From a bacterium (GTDB taxonomy: Bacteria > Actinomycetota > Acidimicrobiia > Acidimicrobiales > Bin134), in NCBI GenBank assembly GCA_026705465.1, contig JAPPAP010000037.1, positions 1 to 64,000 on the forward strand: a stretch of 64,000 nt of DNA, in the 5' to 3' direction. Below, one piece after another: positions 1 through 7,853 of this stretch. A program made the translations under genes and the position numbers. The notes under the pieces were generated by a model. That model had not been told where the DNA came from. It did not search any database and saw nothing but the letters and a program-made list of their open reading frames with translations. Positions within the stretch are counted from its first letter, which is position 1. Each line of letters begins with the position of its first letter.

Positions 1-464
1 CCGTGCCGCTGTTTCGGGACGTGTTCGGCGGTCAGTTCGTGATGGGGGGCGACGACGTGCCGCTCGATATCCGCACCGCCATGTTCAAGCTGCCCGACAC
101 CGTGAAGGTGGAGCTGCTGGAGCCGCTAAACGAGCAGAGCTACTTGCGCCGCTTCATCGACAAGCACGGGGAGGGGTTCCACCACGTGACCATCTTCGTG
201 GACGATGTGGAAGAGGCCATCGTGGACCTGGAGGCCGCTGGCTATGAGGTGGTGGACACCGACCTGAGCGAGCCCCACTGGAGGGAGACCTATGTGCGAC
301 CCAAGTCAGGGCACGGGTGCCTGTTTCAGATCGTGGACTCAGAGATCGACTGGCTGGAGCCCCATCCGCATTGCACCGTCGAGGATGTGATAGCCGGGAA
401 GTGGCGCTGGTGGAGGAGCCAAATCTGGCACGTCGACCAACTGCCCGAGGGGTACAGAGAGTAG
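1..464 (+). CDS. VOC (glyoxalase-fold) family protein, 5'-truncated by window edge
   Basis: The reading frame is open from the first base and ends at a TAG at 462-464, so the N-terminus lies outside the window. The visible 153 residues contain a betaalpha-betabetabeta module (about residues 55-112), with the typical H-H-V-T-I-F-V-D-D start of a vicinal-oxygen-chelate half-domain and a later G-H-G-C-L-F-Q-I strand. This resembles methylmalonyl-CoA epimerase or glyoxalase relatives. The family binds a divalent metal and acts on small or CoA-linked substrates, but the substrate cannot be told from this fragment. It points away from the minus-strand block that follows. Confidence 0.75.
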   Translation, partial: VPLFRDVFGGQFVMGGDDVPLDIRTAMFKLPDTVKVELLEPLNEQSYLRRFIDKHGEGFHHVTIFVDDVEEAIVDLEAAGYEVVDTDLSEPHWRETYVRPKSGHGCLFQIVDSEIDWLEPHPHCTVEDVIAGKWRWWRSQIWHVDQLPEGYRE

Positions 465-776
465 GGATTTGCCATCTATCGGCGTGCCAGCGGGTCCTGT
501 CACCTGACGGCGGCCTGGCGTGCTTCGCGTGCGCCAGGTCCGCCTCCGGCGCCACCCACTGGCACACCTACAAAGTTCTTCCGCCAGCGGGCAGATGGTC
601 AGTGCGTGCCGTTTGGGCTCTTGGCTGGGGGCGGTTGGCGCCCTGAGCCGGGCCACCCCCAGCCCCACCTACGTCGTCTGCCCCGCCCTGCCTTAGCTGC
701 CGGTAGCCGTCGGGCAGATGGTCAGTGCGTGCCGTTTGTACTCTTGGCAAGGGTGATCGGTCCGACGGGCAAATGG
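465..776. other. 312-base non-coding spacer with direct repeats and a hairpin
   Basis: The spacer lies between the 3' ends of two convergent genes. No open frame in it looks like a protein. It holds an inverted repeat at 514-538 and two near-identical 38-base direct repeats with a third partial copy, annotated separately. Confidence 0.6.
514..538. terminator. Possible intrinsic terminator hairpin without U-tract
   Basis: CCTGGCG (514-520) and CGCCAGG (532-538) form a perfect 7-bp stem around an 11-base loop, 50 bases after the stop of the VOC gene. There is no T-run, so this would be the I-shaped type often proposed for high-GC actinobacteria. The assignment rests on position and pairing only. 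Confidence 0.35.
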
Positions 777-784
777 TCAGCGCG
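588..784. repeat. Direct repeats: two 38-base copies and one partial copy
   Basis: Bases 588-625 and 711-748 match at all but about two positions (the two bases just before CTCTTGGC), a period of 123 bases. A third, degenerate copy starts at 766 (CGGGCAAATGGTCAGCGCG) and touches the end of the solute-binding protein gene. The function is unknown. The copies could be remnants of local duplication or binding sites. Confidence 0.7.
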
Positions 785-1805
785 GCCCCAAGCTGTTTCT
801 GGACAGGGCGCGTTCCATGAAGACGGAGGGGTTATCCAGCCACTCGGAGTAGCCGATGCCTTGGCCATCGGTCAAGAAGTCGATGGCCTCGTTCAGGCAG
901 GAGGCGAGTTCTTCGTCGGCTAGGTCGACGGTGAAACCGCCGTACTCCACCTGGTCGTCGAGAGCTGACACGGTGAAGGCCCCACCGCTGGCATGGGTGG
1001 CATTGAGGTTGCCGATCTCTCCTCGAGCCACCGCATCAATCGACCTATCGGCCAGTGCGTCGAGCAGGTCGACCTCACCGGCTTGCTCTCCCAGATACAC
1101 CACCTGGGGCATCGTCTCGGTCGCGGGGATGATGCGATATCTCGACCGGAGGTCCTCCGATGCGCCGGCCGCGGTGATGAAGTAGTCCAAGCTGCCGTCA
1201 GCTTCAACTGTGCCTTGGGGCGTGACCACCTCGGTACCGGCAGCCAGCGCACCGTTGGTACCAACCAGGCCGGTGAGCTCTAGGAGCCGTGCCTCTCCAG
1301 TTGTTCCGGGCAGCACACCCACCCGAACATTGCTGGTCAGCTGGTCGTAGCCGGCTAGCAGTTCGGCGTCTTCGGTTCTCACAAGCAGCGACTGGCGGAA
1401 AGTGATGTGCCCGTTGGTGAATCGGATCGCCGGGTTGCCCGCGCTGTCGAGGGTTCGGGAGTCGAGGATGGTGATGCCGCCCCCAACCAGGTCGTAGTCG
1501 GGGCCTGCCGACTCCAGCCAAATGCCCTCCCAAATCGGAATGGCCCGGCGGGTGAACGACAGTCCGACGTCCTCGATCTCTTCCAAGGCGTTCAGCAGGT
1601 CGGCCTCGTACCCCAGGTGTTGGTGGAATTCCTCCGATTCAGGATCGTCGCTAGCCGCGAAACTGACCGGAGCGAAAAATGGGTAGAACCCAACACTGAG
1701 GACCCGTTGGACATCGTCACAAACCCCTGGCGAGGCCGTATTCTCATCGTCGTCGGTGTTGCCCGCGGAACTGCACCCGGCTGCTGCTAGCAGCGCTAGG
1801 GCCAC
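777..1805 (-). CDS. ABC transporter substrate-binding lipoprotein, family 3 (amino-acid type)
   Basis: The 342-residue product starts with a lipobox, L-A-A-A-G-C, so it should be exported and lipid-anchored. The mature part has the periplasmic-binding type 2 pattern: V-L-S-V-G-F-Y-P-F-F near residue 35, a Y-E-A-D-L-L segment, D-L-V-G-G-G-I-T-I and G-V-L-P-G-T-T-G-E. These occur in polar amino-acid and related solute receptors. The GTG start at 1805 gives almost no n-region before the lipobox. The frame is open upstream back to the stop of the acyl-CoA synthetase (1857) and encodes a plausible arginine-bearing leader, but I find no ATG, GTG or TTG there. No permease or ATPase is adjacent, and the ligand is unknown. 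Confidence 0.75.
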   Translation of the reverse strand: MALALLAAAGCSSAGNTDDDENTASPGVCDDVQRVLSVGFYPFFAPVSFAASDDPESEEFHQHLGYEADLLNALEEIEDVGLSFTRRAIPIWEGIWLESAGPDYDLVGGGITILDSRTLDSAGNPAIRFTNGHITFRQSLLVRTEDAELLAGYDQLTSNVRVGVLPGTTGEARLLELTGLVGTNGALAAGTEVVTPQGTVEADGSLDYFITAAGASEDLRSRYRIIPATETMPQVVYLGEQAGEVDLLDALADRSIDAVARGEIGNLNATHASGGAFTVSALDDQVEYGGFTVDLADEELASCLNEAIDFLTDGQGIGYSEWLDNPSVFMERALSRNSLGPR

Positions 1806-1856
1806 CAGCAGGAAGGCGAGCGGTGCGCAACTCTGCCTGCTACGCGCCCGGATGGC

Positions 1857-3497
1857 TCACAGCCCCAGTTCGGCTTGGAGTTTTTCGGCTAGGCGGAACT
1901 TCTGGATCTTGGTGGCCGACATGGGCCATTCGTTGGGGGCTACGAACTGGACGTGGCGGGGGATCTTGAAGCTGGCGATCTGGTCTCGGCAGAATTCGAT
2001 GAGTTCTTCCTCGGTGGCCTCGGCGTCGGGCTTGAGCTCGACGAAGGCGGCGGGAATCTCTTGGTACTTCTCGTCGGGCAGCGGGACCACTTGGGCGATG
2101 GCCACCGCCGGGTGGGTTTGGAGGTAGCTCTCGATCTCCACTGCGGCCACGTTCTCGCCGCCTACCTTGAGCATGTCCTTAGTGCGGCCCAGATAGCTGA
2201 TGCGCCCGTCGGGGTCGAGTGAGCCGATGTCGCCGGTGAAGAACCAGCCGTCCTCGTCGAAGCACTCGGCATTCTTCTCTGGGTCTTTGTAGTAACCCTC
2301 GAATACGTTGTAGCCCCGCACCCAGATTTCTCCCGGTTGGTTGGGTTCGGTCAGTGTCTCCCGGGTCTCGAGGTCCTTGATCTTGACCTCAATGCCCCTG
2401 AACGGGCGGCCCGACGACACCGCCCAGGTTTCCGGCGGGTCGTCTGGGCCGGAGAAGGACACCACGCCGCCGCACTCGGTAAGTCCGTAGGCATTCACGT
2501 GGCGGGCCCAGGGGAGCAGGGCGTGGATGGCCCGCAGGGCATCGGGCGGTGCCACGTTGTTCATCAGCCGGATGCGCTGGAACTCGTGGGAGTCCCAGTC
2601 GGGGTGGTTGATCATGGCCTGAGTGACCGGCGGGAAGGTGGAGAAGCACACCGTGGCCTTCTCATCCCGCATCTGCGCGATGGCCTCGGCGGGGTCGAAG
2701 TGGGTGATGGTCACGTAGGACGACCCCGCGTCCAGGCAGCCGATGAGGGGGAGAATCGAGCTCATGTGGAACAGGGGGAGCGGGTCCCAGAACACGTCGG
2801 TGTCGGTCAGCTCGAACCGGGTCCGGCATGCCGTGACCGCGGTGCGCACCAGCGACTCGTGGTTCAAGGGGCAACCCTTGGGCTCAGCCGTGGTGCCCGA
2901 GGTGTAGATCATGAGGGCTTCGTTCCGGATGGCCACCTGCGAGCGCAGCAGCTCCACCTCGTCGTCGGTGGCATCGTCGGCGAGGGCTTCGAACGCAGAC
3001 CGGTCCACCATTCCGGCCGGGGAGGTGCTGCCCAACAGCACTACTGCCTTCAGCTCGGGAGCAACATCGAGATCGAGATTGACGGGATCGGGTGCGTCGG
3101 CCAGGCCGGGGAGGCAGTCGTGGAGGATCACCACATAGTCGGTGAACTGGTCGATGATGTCGCTCGTGACCAGCACCTTCAGGTCGGCGTTCTCGGTGAC
3201 GTAGGCCAATTCCCGCCCCTTGAAGCGGGCATTGATGGGAACCGGGACCGCGCCAATGAGGGCGGCGCCGAACATCACCTCGATGAAGTCCATGCAGTTG
3301 GGCATAAGGATCCCCACCCGGTCCTGAGGACGCACCCCCAGCCCCAACAGCGACCGAGCCGACCGCCGAGCCGCGGCCTCCAGCGAATTGAAGCTGTGCC
3401 GGGTGTCAGGGAACACCACCGCGTCCTGGTCCCCGTACAACGCAGCCCCCCGCACCACCAGATCGCCATACGTGGTTACATCAACCCAAGTGCTCAT
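1857..3497 (-). CDS. AMP-forming acyl-CoA synthetase (FadD/CaiC-like)
   Basis: This is a 546-residue ANL-superfamily ligase that activates a carboxylic acid with ATP to acyl-AMP and then acyl-CoA. The P-loop-like motif Y-T-S-G-T-T-A-E-P-K-G lies near residue 200, Y-G-L-T-E-C-G-G near 335, and the hinge motif W-F-F-T-G-D-I-G with R-T-K-D-M-L-K-V-G-G-E-N near 425. A C-terminal catalytic lysine is expected in M-S-A-T-K-I-Q-K near 530. Length and motifs are normal and the product is cytosolic. The substrate is not determined; fatty, bile or aromatic acids are all possible. Its stop is 52 bases upstream of the solute-binding protein start, so the two may be co-transcribed. Confidence 0.9.
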   Translation of the reverse strand: MSTWVDVTTYGDLVVRGAALYGDQDAVVFPDTRHSFNSLEAAARRSARSLLGLGVRPQDRVGILMPNCMDFIEVMFGAALIGAVPVPINARFKGRELAYVTENADLKVLVTSDIIDQFTDYVVILHDCLPGLADAPDPVNLDLDVAPELKAVVLLGSTSPAGMVDRSAFEALADDATDDEVELLRSQVAIRNEALMIYTSGTTAEPKGCPLNHESLVRTAVTACRTRFELTDTDVFWDPLPLFHMSSILPLIGCLDAGSSYVTITHFDPAEAIAQMRDEKATVCFSTFPPVTQAMINHPDWDSHEFQRIRLMNNVAPPDALRAIHALLPWARHVNAYGLTECGGVVSFSGPDDPPETWAVSSGRPFRGIEVKIKDLETRETLTEPNQPGEIWVRGYNVFEGYYKDPEKNAECFDEDGWFFTGDIGSLDPDGRISYLGRTKDMLKVGGENVAAVEIESYLQTHPAVAIAQVVPLPDEKYQEIPAAFVELKPDAEATEEELIEFCRDQIASFKIPRHVQFVAPNEWPMSATKIQKFRLAEKLQAELGL

Positions 3498-3561
3498 CCC
3501 CGTAGCTTCGCGCGCTCACTGTCATCGAGACGAAAAGTGCCAGAAGGGAGTCAGCCGGCCT

Positions 3562-4425
3562 CTATGCCTTGTCGAGGAGCGCGTCGCATCCGATGAGTTC
3601 AGGGTTGGAGGGGGCGAGGCGGCGGATCATTACTTGGATGGCTTCGGGGTTGTTGTCGATGAGGAGGTAATCGCGGTCGTGTTTGGCGGCGGCCTCACCG
3701 AGGGTGCCGCTGCCAGCAAAGAAGTCGAGCAGCAGGTCGCCTGGTTTTGAATGGACTTTCACCAGGCGTTCGAGGACGCCGAGGGGTTTTTGAGTGGCGT
3801 AGCCGGTCTTCTCTTTGCCGTTGGGGCTCACGATGGTGTGCCACCAGACGTCGGTGGGGGTCTTGCCCCGGGCGGCCTTTTCCTTTCCGACCAGGCCGGG
3901 GGCCATGTAGGGGATTCGATCCATCTCCTCGAAGCAGAAGGTGTAGTCAGCAGGGTCTTTGGCGTACCACAGGATGCTGTCGTGCTTGGCCGACCACTTA
4001 CTCTTGGAGCGGGCTCCGTAGTCGTAGGCCCAGATGATCTCGTTCATGAACGAGTCCCGGCCGAAGATCTGATCGAGCAGCACCTTGCAGTAGTGGACCT
4101 CCCGGTAGTCGATGTGGAGAAAGAAGCTGCCGGTGTCGGCCAGGACCCGGTGGGCTTCCTCGAAACGGGGGGCCAGAAAGGCCATGTAGTCGTCAAAGGC
4201 ATCGTCATAGCCCGATTTGCCAAGGCGGATGGATTGGTAGCGGCGGCCGACAAAGCCAGTTCGGTCGCCGTTGGTTTCGTCGTGAACGGTCTTGATCCGC
4301 TCGCGCTCTTGCCGCTTGCCGGTGTTGAACGGTGGATCAATATAGATGAGGTCGACGCTGGCGTCGGGCAAGCCCTGCAACACCGGCAGGTTGTCGCCGA
4401 AGACGATCTTCCCCATCCCCGCCAA
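3562..4425 (-). CDS. Orphan DNA methyltransferase, beta class (N6-adenine or N4-cytosine)
   Basis: The 287-residue protein has motif IV, D-P-P-F-N-T-G-K, near residue 31 and motif I, L-L-D-F-F-A-G-S-G-T, near residue 240. Motif IV preceding motif I is the order of beta-class amino-methyltransferases, the class that includes CcrM. It should transfer methyl from S-adenosylmethionine to A-N6 or C-N4 in a specific DNA sequence. No restriction endonuclease is adjacent, so it may be a solitary epigenetic enzyme. ATG at 4425 and ATG at 4416 are both possible starts. Recognition sequence unknown. Confidence 0.85.
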   Translation of the reverse strand: MAGMGKIVFGDNLPVLQGLPDASVDLIYIDPPFNTGKRQERERIKTVHDETNGDRTGFVGRRYQSIRLGKSGYDDAFDDYMAFLAPRFEEAHRVLADTGSFFLHIDYREVHYCKVLLDQIFGRDSFMNEIIWAYDYGARSKSKWSAKHDSILWYAKDPADYTFCFEEMDRIPYMAPGLVGKEKAARGKTPTDVWWHTIVSPNGKEKTGYATQKPLGVLERLVKVHSKPGDLLLDFFAGSGTLGEAAAKHDRDYLLIDNNPEAIQVMIRRLAPSNPELIGCDALLDKA

Positions 4426-4483
4426 TCCTAGTGGCCAGGCTGCGAACTACTGGGTATATTGAAAACTATCGAAATAACGTGAA

Positions 4484-4509
4484 TCCACAGTTATTTCCAC
4501 ATATCCACA
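4484..4509. promoter_or_regulatory. Cluster of three TCCACA motifs (DnaA-box-like) in an AT-rich leader
   Basis: TCCACA occurs at 4484-4489, 4496-4501 and 4504-4509. The last sits in ATATCCACA, one mismatch from the DnaA box TTATCCACA. The region is unusually AT-rich for the window and lies upstream of the two small plus-strand genes. It may be a DnaA-binding or other regulatory site. No replication gene is near, so an origin is unlikely. Confidence 0.3.
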
Positions 4510-4591
4510 GGAGCCTCCATGAGCAATGGCAGCTAGCGGCTAGCGTGAGCAGTTGGCAATGCCGAGATCAACCCCGGGGGTAAGGGGGATC

Positions 4592-4825
4592 ATGCATCAA
4601 GTGCGAATACATCTGAACCATGATGAGGGAGTTCGGTGGTGGGCTGAGGACGACCTTGGCTTCACCGGAGGTTCCGACGACCTGGAAGAACTCTTGGGGA
4701 TGATTACAGAGTGGGCAGAACGCGAAGGCGTCCTTGCCGACCTGTCGGTGTCATTCACTCAAGACGCACTGATGGATACGTTGCTCCGGTCAAAGGAGCA
4801 CCTTGGGGTTCCAGAACGGCTCTGA
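4592..4825 (+). CDS. Small HicB/DUF1902-like protein, copy 1
   Basis: The 77-residue product shares its N-terminal beta-beta-alpha pattern with the next gene: R-I-H, then two W residues, an acidic D-D/D-G turn and an amphipathic helix ending I-x-E-W-A-E. This is the partial RNase-H fold seen in HicB antitoxins and DUF1902 proteins. ATG at 4592 is chosen because it follows a strong ribosome-binding sequence, AAGGGGG; an earlier ATG at 4553 lacks one. No HicA toxin lies next to it. Function is not established. Confidence 0.65.
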   Translation: MHQVRIHLNHDEGVRWWAEDDLGFTGGSDDLEELLGMITEWAEREGVLADLSVSFTQDALMDTLLRSKEHLGVPERL

Positions 4826-4837
4826 GAGGGGCAGCAG

Positions 4838-5035
4838 ATGCATGAGTTCCGGATCCACGTAGAGACCGACAGCGAGGGTTCGAGCTGGTGGTGCGAAGAC
4901 GGCGATGGCTACATCGCCGTGGCTGACACCTTGCCCCAGCTGAAGTCTCTCATCCGCGAATGGGCTGAGTTTGAGAGCATCGCGGAATTTGCGCTGGTAA
5001 TGCCGGATGTGCAGGCAGAGGTTGCAGGCTTCTAG
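4838..5035 (+). CDS. Small HicB/DUF1902-like protein, copy 2
   Basis: The 65-residue product is a tandem paralogue of the gene ending 12 bases upstream. Matching positions include R-I-H-V, S-W-W-C-E-D-G-D-G-Y, D-T-L-P-Q-L-K and R-E-W-A-E. D-T-L near the helix start is typical of DUF1902/HicB-like domains. A GAGAGGGGC ribosome-binding sequence precedes ATG 4838. The pair is probably a single transcription unit. No ribbon-helix-helix or HTH DNA-binding tail is visible, unlike full HicB antitoxins. Confidence 0.65.
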   Translation: MHEFRIHVETDSEGSSWWCEDGDGYIAVADTLPQLKSLIREWAEFESIAEFALVMPDVQAEVAGF

Positions 5036-5048
5036 GTGTAGAGCAGAC

Positions 5049-5873
5049 TTACCAGGGTGCTGGTCTGAAGCGGAGGCCTAGCAGGACGGGGATTTCGTCT
5101 TCGAGACTTGGCGGGATGTAGAAGTCGGTGTGTTGGGTCGGGGCTTCTTCAAGGGCGCTCTTGGTGACCTCGGCGAAGCCGTCCACCACCAGGCCGGCGT
5201 CGAAGGCGAGGTTCAGCTCGTGGGAGATGGGCCGATGGAAGTTGAGCTGTTTTTGGGGTTGACCGGGCATTCCGACGACTTCTTGGGCCATCGGTGTGAG
5301 GTAGTGGGAGATGATGATTCCCTCTCGTTGATCCCCGCCCGCCAGTTCTCTTTCGACGGTGAATTGCAGGTTGCTGGGATTCTTGAACACTGGATGCATG
5401 GTGACCACCACTGCCACGCCGGCAGGCTTCAGGCAATGGGCGATGGCGGCAAAGAGGTCTTCGCTGGCCGGGATGTCCATGAGTGCCATGGTGCATGTCA
5501 CAAAGTCGAACGAACTCGGTTCAACATGGTCGGCTATCTCCGCGAGCGAGAAGCAGAGCCATTCGATGTCTACGCTGCCGTCATACTGCTCGGCAAGGGA
5601 GAGGAACTCCTCGGACTGGTCGGCTCCGGTGACTTGGGCCCCGAGTTCGACGAGCTGGCGAGCCAGGACCCCGCTCCCACAGCAGAGATCGATGCCTCGT
5701 TTGCCCTGGATATCGCCCAACAGCTTCATGGTGGTCGGCAGCACCAGGTTCCGGTGCCAGTCATTGCCGGCATCCCCGTGGCGACTGTCGTAGTAGCGGG
5801 CTAGTACGTCCCAGTCATCTTTCACCCGCTGGTCATGCTCGTCAGCGTGTTGTTGATCGTCACCGTTGGACAC
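5049..5873 (-). CDS. Class I SAM-dependent methyltransferase
   Basis: The 274-residue protein carries motif I, G-I-D-L-C-C-G-S-G-V-L, near residue 60, followed by V-T-G-A-D-Q-S, where the acidic residue should bind the SAM ribose, and D-F-V-T-C-T-M-A-L-M-D near residue 125. This is the Rossmann core of small-molecule methyltransferases (UbiE/COQ5-like). The acceptor substrate is unknown. It begins 18 bases downstream of the stop of the vWA gene and is probably transcribed with it. Confidence 0.85.
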   Translation of the reverse strand: MSNGDDQQHADEHDQRVKDDWDVLARYYDSRHGDAGNDWHRNLVLPTTMKLLGDIQGKRGIDLCCGSGVLARQLVELGAQVTGADQSEEFLSLAEQYDGSVDIEWLCFSLAEIADHVEPSSFDFVTCTMALMDIPASEDLFAAIAHCLKPAGVAVVVTMHPVFKNPSNLQFTVERELAGGDQREGIIISHYLTPMAQEVVGMPGQPQKQLNFHRPISHELNLAFDAGLVVDGFAEVTKSALEEAPTQHTDFYIPPSLEDEIPVLLGLRFRPAPW

Positions 5874-5891
5874 GGAGAGGGCTCTCCTTGG

Positions 5892-7757
5892 CTAGCGGAG
5901 CAGACGGCGGGCAGTTGCGATCAGGGACGCTAGCTCAGCGGCGTCAGCGTCGCGGTGCAGGTCGTCGGCTACTGCATCAGCTTGGTGTTGAAGCTCCCTC
6001 GAGATGTGGCTGGGGGCGTAGGGACTAGCCCGTAGGATCTCGGCGAACTCAGCGGCAACGGCGGCGAGTCGGAAATGAGGTCTGGCCGACTCGAATGACC
6101 GTTCAATGGCAGAGCGGGGAAGGTGGGTTGCCAACTCGACGATGGTTCCGGTGGTCGGTCGCTCATAGCGTATCCGGACTGTTGCGATGGTGCTGCGCTC
6201 GTCCCGTGTTCTGCGGGCCAACTCCACCTCGTAGAGCGCAGTGGAGCTGTGCCCGATACCGATCTCGCCGGCATCTTGGGTGTCGTCGCGGAATGCCTCG
6301 TCCTCGATGTCTCGGTTCTCGAAGCCCAGCAGGCGGTAGGAGAGGACCACATCAGGGTCGAACTCCACTTGGACCTTTGCGTCGCGGGCGGCATAAGCCA
6401 GAAGACCGTCCAGGTCATCGACGAAGACCCTGACCGCTTCGGAGGGAGTATCGATGTAGTGGTAGGTGCCGTCGGCTCGATTGGCCAACTGCTCCATGAG
6501 CTCGTCGTTGAACGGCCCGAGACCCACGCCGATAGTGGACAGGCCGATATCAGCCCGCTCGCCGATGGACTCGAGGATGTCGTCGGTACGAGTGGCCCCC
6601 ACATTGGCCACCCCGTCGGACAGCAACAGCACCAGCACTTGGCGTCCGGCATCGGCTTCGCGCAGGGCCATGTTGTAGCCCCGGACCAAGCCCGACTCGG
6701 CGTTGGTGGAACCGCCAGGGGTCACTTCAGCGCGGATCGTGTCCATGATCCACTTGGCGTTGCCGTCGATCACGGTTGGCTCCAGTACGGTTTCCGACGT
6801 GCTCTCGTAGGCCACGACGCCCACTCGGGTCCCACGGGGCAACCCGGAGAGCAGCAGCTCCACTGCCCGATGGGCAAGCGTGATTCTCTGCATCGACTCA
6901 GATCCGTATCCGGTCGGCTCACCCATGGAACCGGAGCGATCCATCACCAGCACAACGCTTTCGGGGCCGGCGGCGTGCGAGAGATCCCGCGGTGCCTGGA
7001 TGCCCACACGCAAAAGCACATGATCAGGATCGGCGAACGGAGAAGGAGCTGCTTCGAGGTTCACGGTGAACTCATCCCGAACGTCCTCGTAGCCCCCGTC
7101 GAAATAGTTCACGAACTCCTCGGTTCGCACAGCTTCAATCGGCGGCAGCTGTCCGCTCTCCAGGAAGTTGCGGGCCACGGTGTAGGACCCGGTGTCCACG
7201 TCGAGGGCGAAGGTCGACAGCGGGTCCTCCCAGGTGTCGACAAACGGATTGACCCCGTAGTCCTGGAAGTTGTTCGGCTCGCGCCTTCTATCGGGCCGCC
7301 AGGTGAAGCTGTCATCTGACATGGGTTCTTCGGCAGCCGCCGGCTGCGGTCTTCCGCTGGCCGAAGCTGAGTCCATTGCGTCGGCCGCCATCGACTCCTC
7401 AGCCATCTCGTATTCGGCCATGTCATCAGCTGGGCCGCTGAGTTCGACTACGACAGCGCTTTCATCCTCGTCCACCGCGTCACCTTCAGTCGGGACAACA
7501 GGCACCCGGTCACCGGCTTCATCCGACGCTGCGGTCGGGGCGTCCTCGGGGGCTTCTGGAACTGGCGATATCCCACCAGAATCAGGAACAGCGCTGAGTG
7601 ATGTCGGTGCTGATGGACCTGAGACCCCCCGTGCGGGGCCGTCGGCACCACCATCAGTACCGCAAGACAGGGCCAATATGCACAAGGCCACCACCACGGC
7701 GAGCAGCCCTAAGCGAAGTGAGTGCCTTGTCTGCCTGAACTTGGTTGCTGTTGCCAC
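5892..7757 (-). CDS. YfbK-type von Willebrand factor A domain lipoprotein
   Basis: A signal peptide with lipobox L-A-L-S-C predicts export and lipid anchoring. A low-complexity acidic linker follows, then the YfbK N-terminal domain with N-P-F-V-D-T and S-T-F-A-L-D-V-D-T-G-S-Y. The vWA domain has a complete MIDAS start, D-R-S-G-S-M-G, and a later L-S-D-G-V-A-N-V-G. A C-terminal DUF3520-like region completes the protein. Metal-dependent protein binding is expected. I prefer GTG at 7757, preceded by AAGGGGG, giving 621 residues; ATG at 7790 would add 11 residues but lacks spacing for a ribosome-binding site. Confidence 0.85.
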   Translation of the reverse strand: MATATKFRQTRHSLRLGLLAVVVALCILALSCGTDGGADGPARGVSGPSAPTSLSAVPDSGGISPVPEAPEDAPTAASDEAGDRVPVVPTEGDAVDEDESAVVVELSGPADDMAEYEMAEESMAADAMDSASASGRPQPAAAEEPMSDDSFTWRPDRRREPNNFQDYGVNPFVDTWEDPLSTFALDVDTGSYTVARNFLESGQLPPIEAVRTEEFVNYFDGGYEDVRDEFTVNLEAAPSPFADPDHVLLRVGIQAPRDLSHAAGPESVVLVMDRSGSMGEPTGYGSESMQRITLAHRAVELLLSGLPRGTRVGVVAYESTSETVLEPTVIDGNAKWIMDTIRAEVTPGGSTNAESGLVRGYNMALREADAGRQVLVLLLSDGVANVGATRTDDILESIGERADIGLSTIGVGLGPFNDELMEQLANRADGTYHYIDTPSEAVRVFVDDLDGLLAYAARDAKVQVEFDPDVVLSYRLLGFENRDIEDEAFRDDTQDAGEIGIGHSSTALYEVELARRTRDERSTIATVRIRYERPTTGTIVELATHLPRSAIERSFESARPHFRLAAVAAEFAEILRASPYAPSHISRELQHQADAVADDLHRDADAAELASLIATARRLLR

Positions 7758-7853
7758 CTGTACCCCCTTGAACTCAGATGCCTGTGGCATCTTCTTAGGG
7801 GTATCTGACGACGCGTTGCCTGCTCTGGTTCCCGTGGGCTGGAGAATTGTTGG

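Noticed and set aside
588-784. CRISPR array
   Set aside because: There are only two full copies with spacing near 85 bases between repeats, no third exact repeat and no cas gene.
2337-3596. Long plus-strand ORF (419 codons)
   Set aside because: It is antisense to the acyl-CoA synthetase, histidine- and glycine-rich in the way of high-GC shadow frames, with no domain.
4484-4509. Chromosomal replication origin
   Set aside because: Only three short DnaA-like motifs are present, and no dnaA, dnaN, gyrB or recF lies nearby.
6123-7319. Long plus-strand ORF (398 codons)
   Set aside because: Antisense shadow of the vWA lipoprotein gene.
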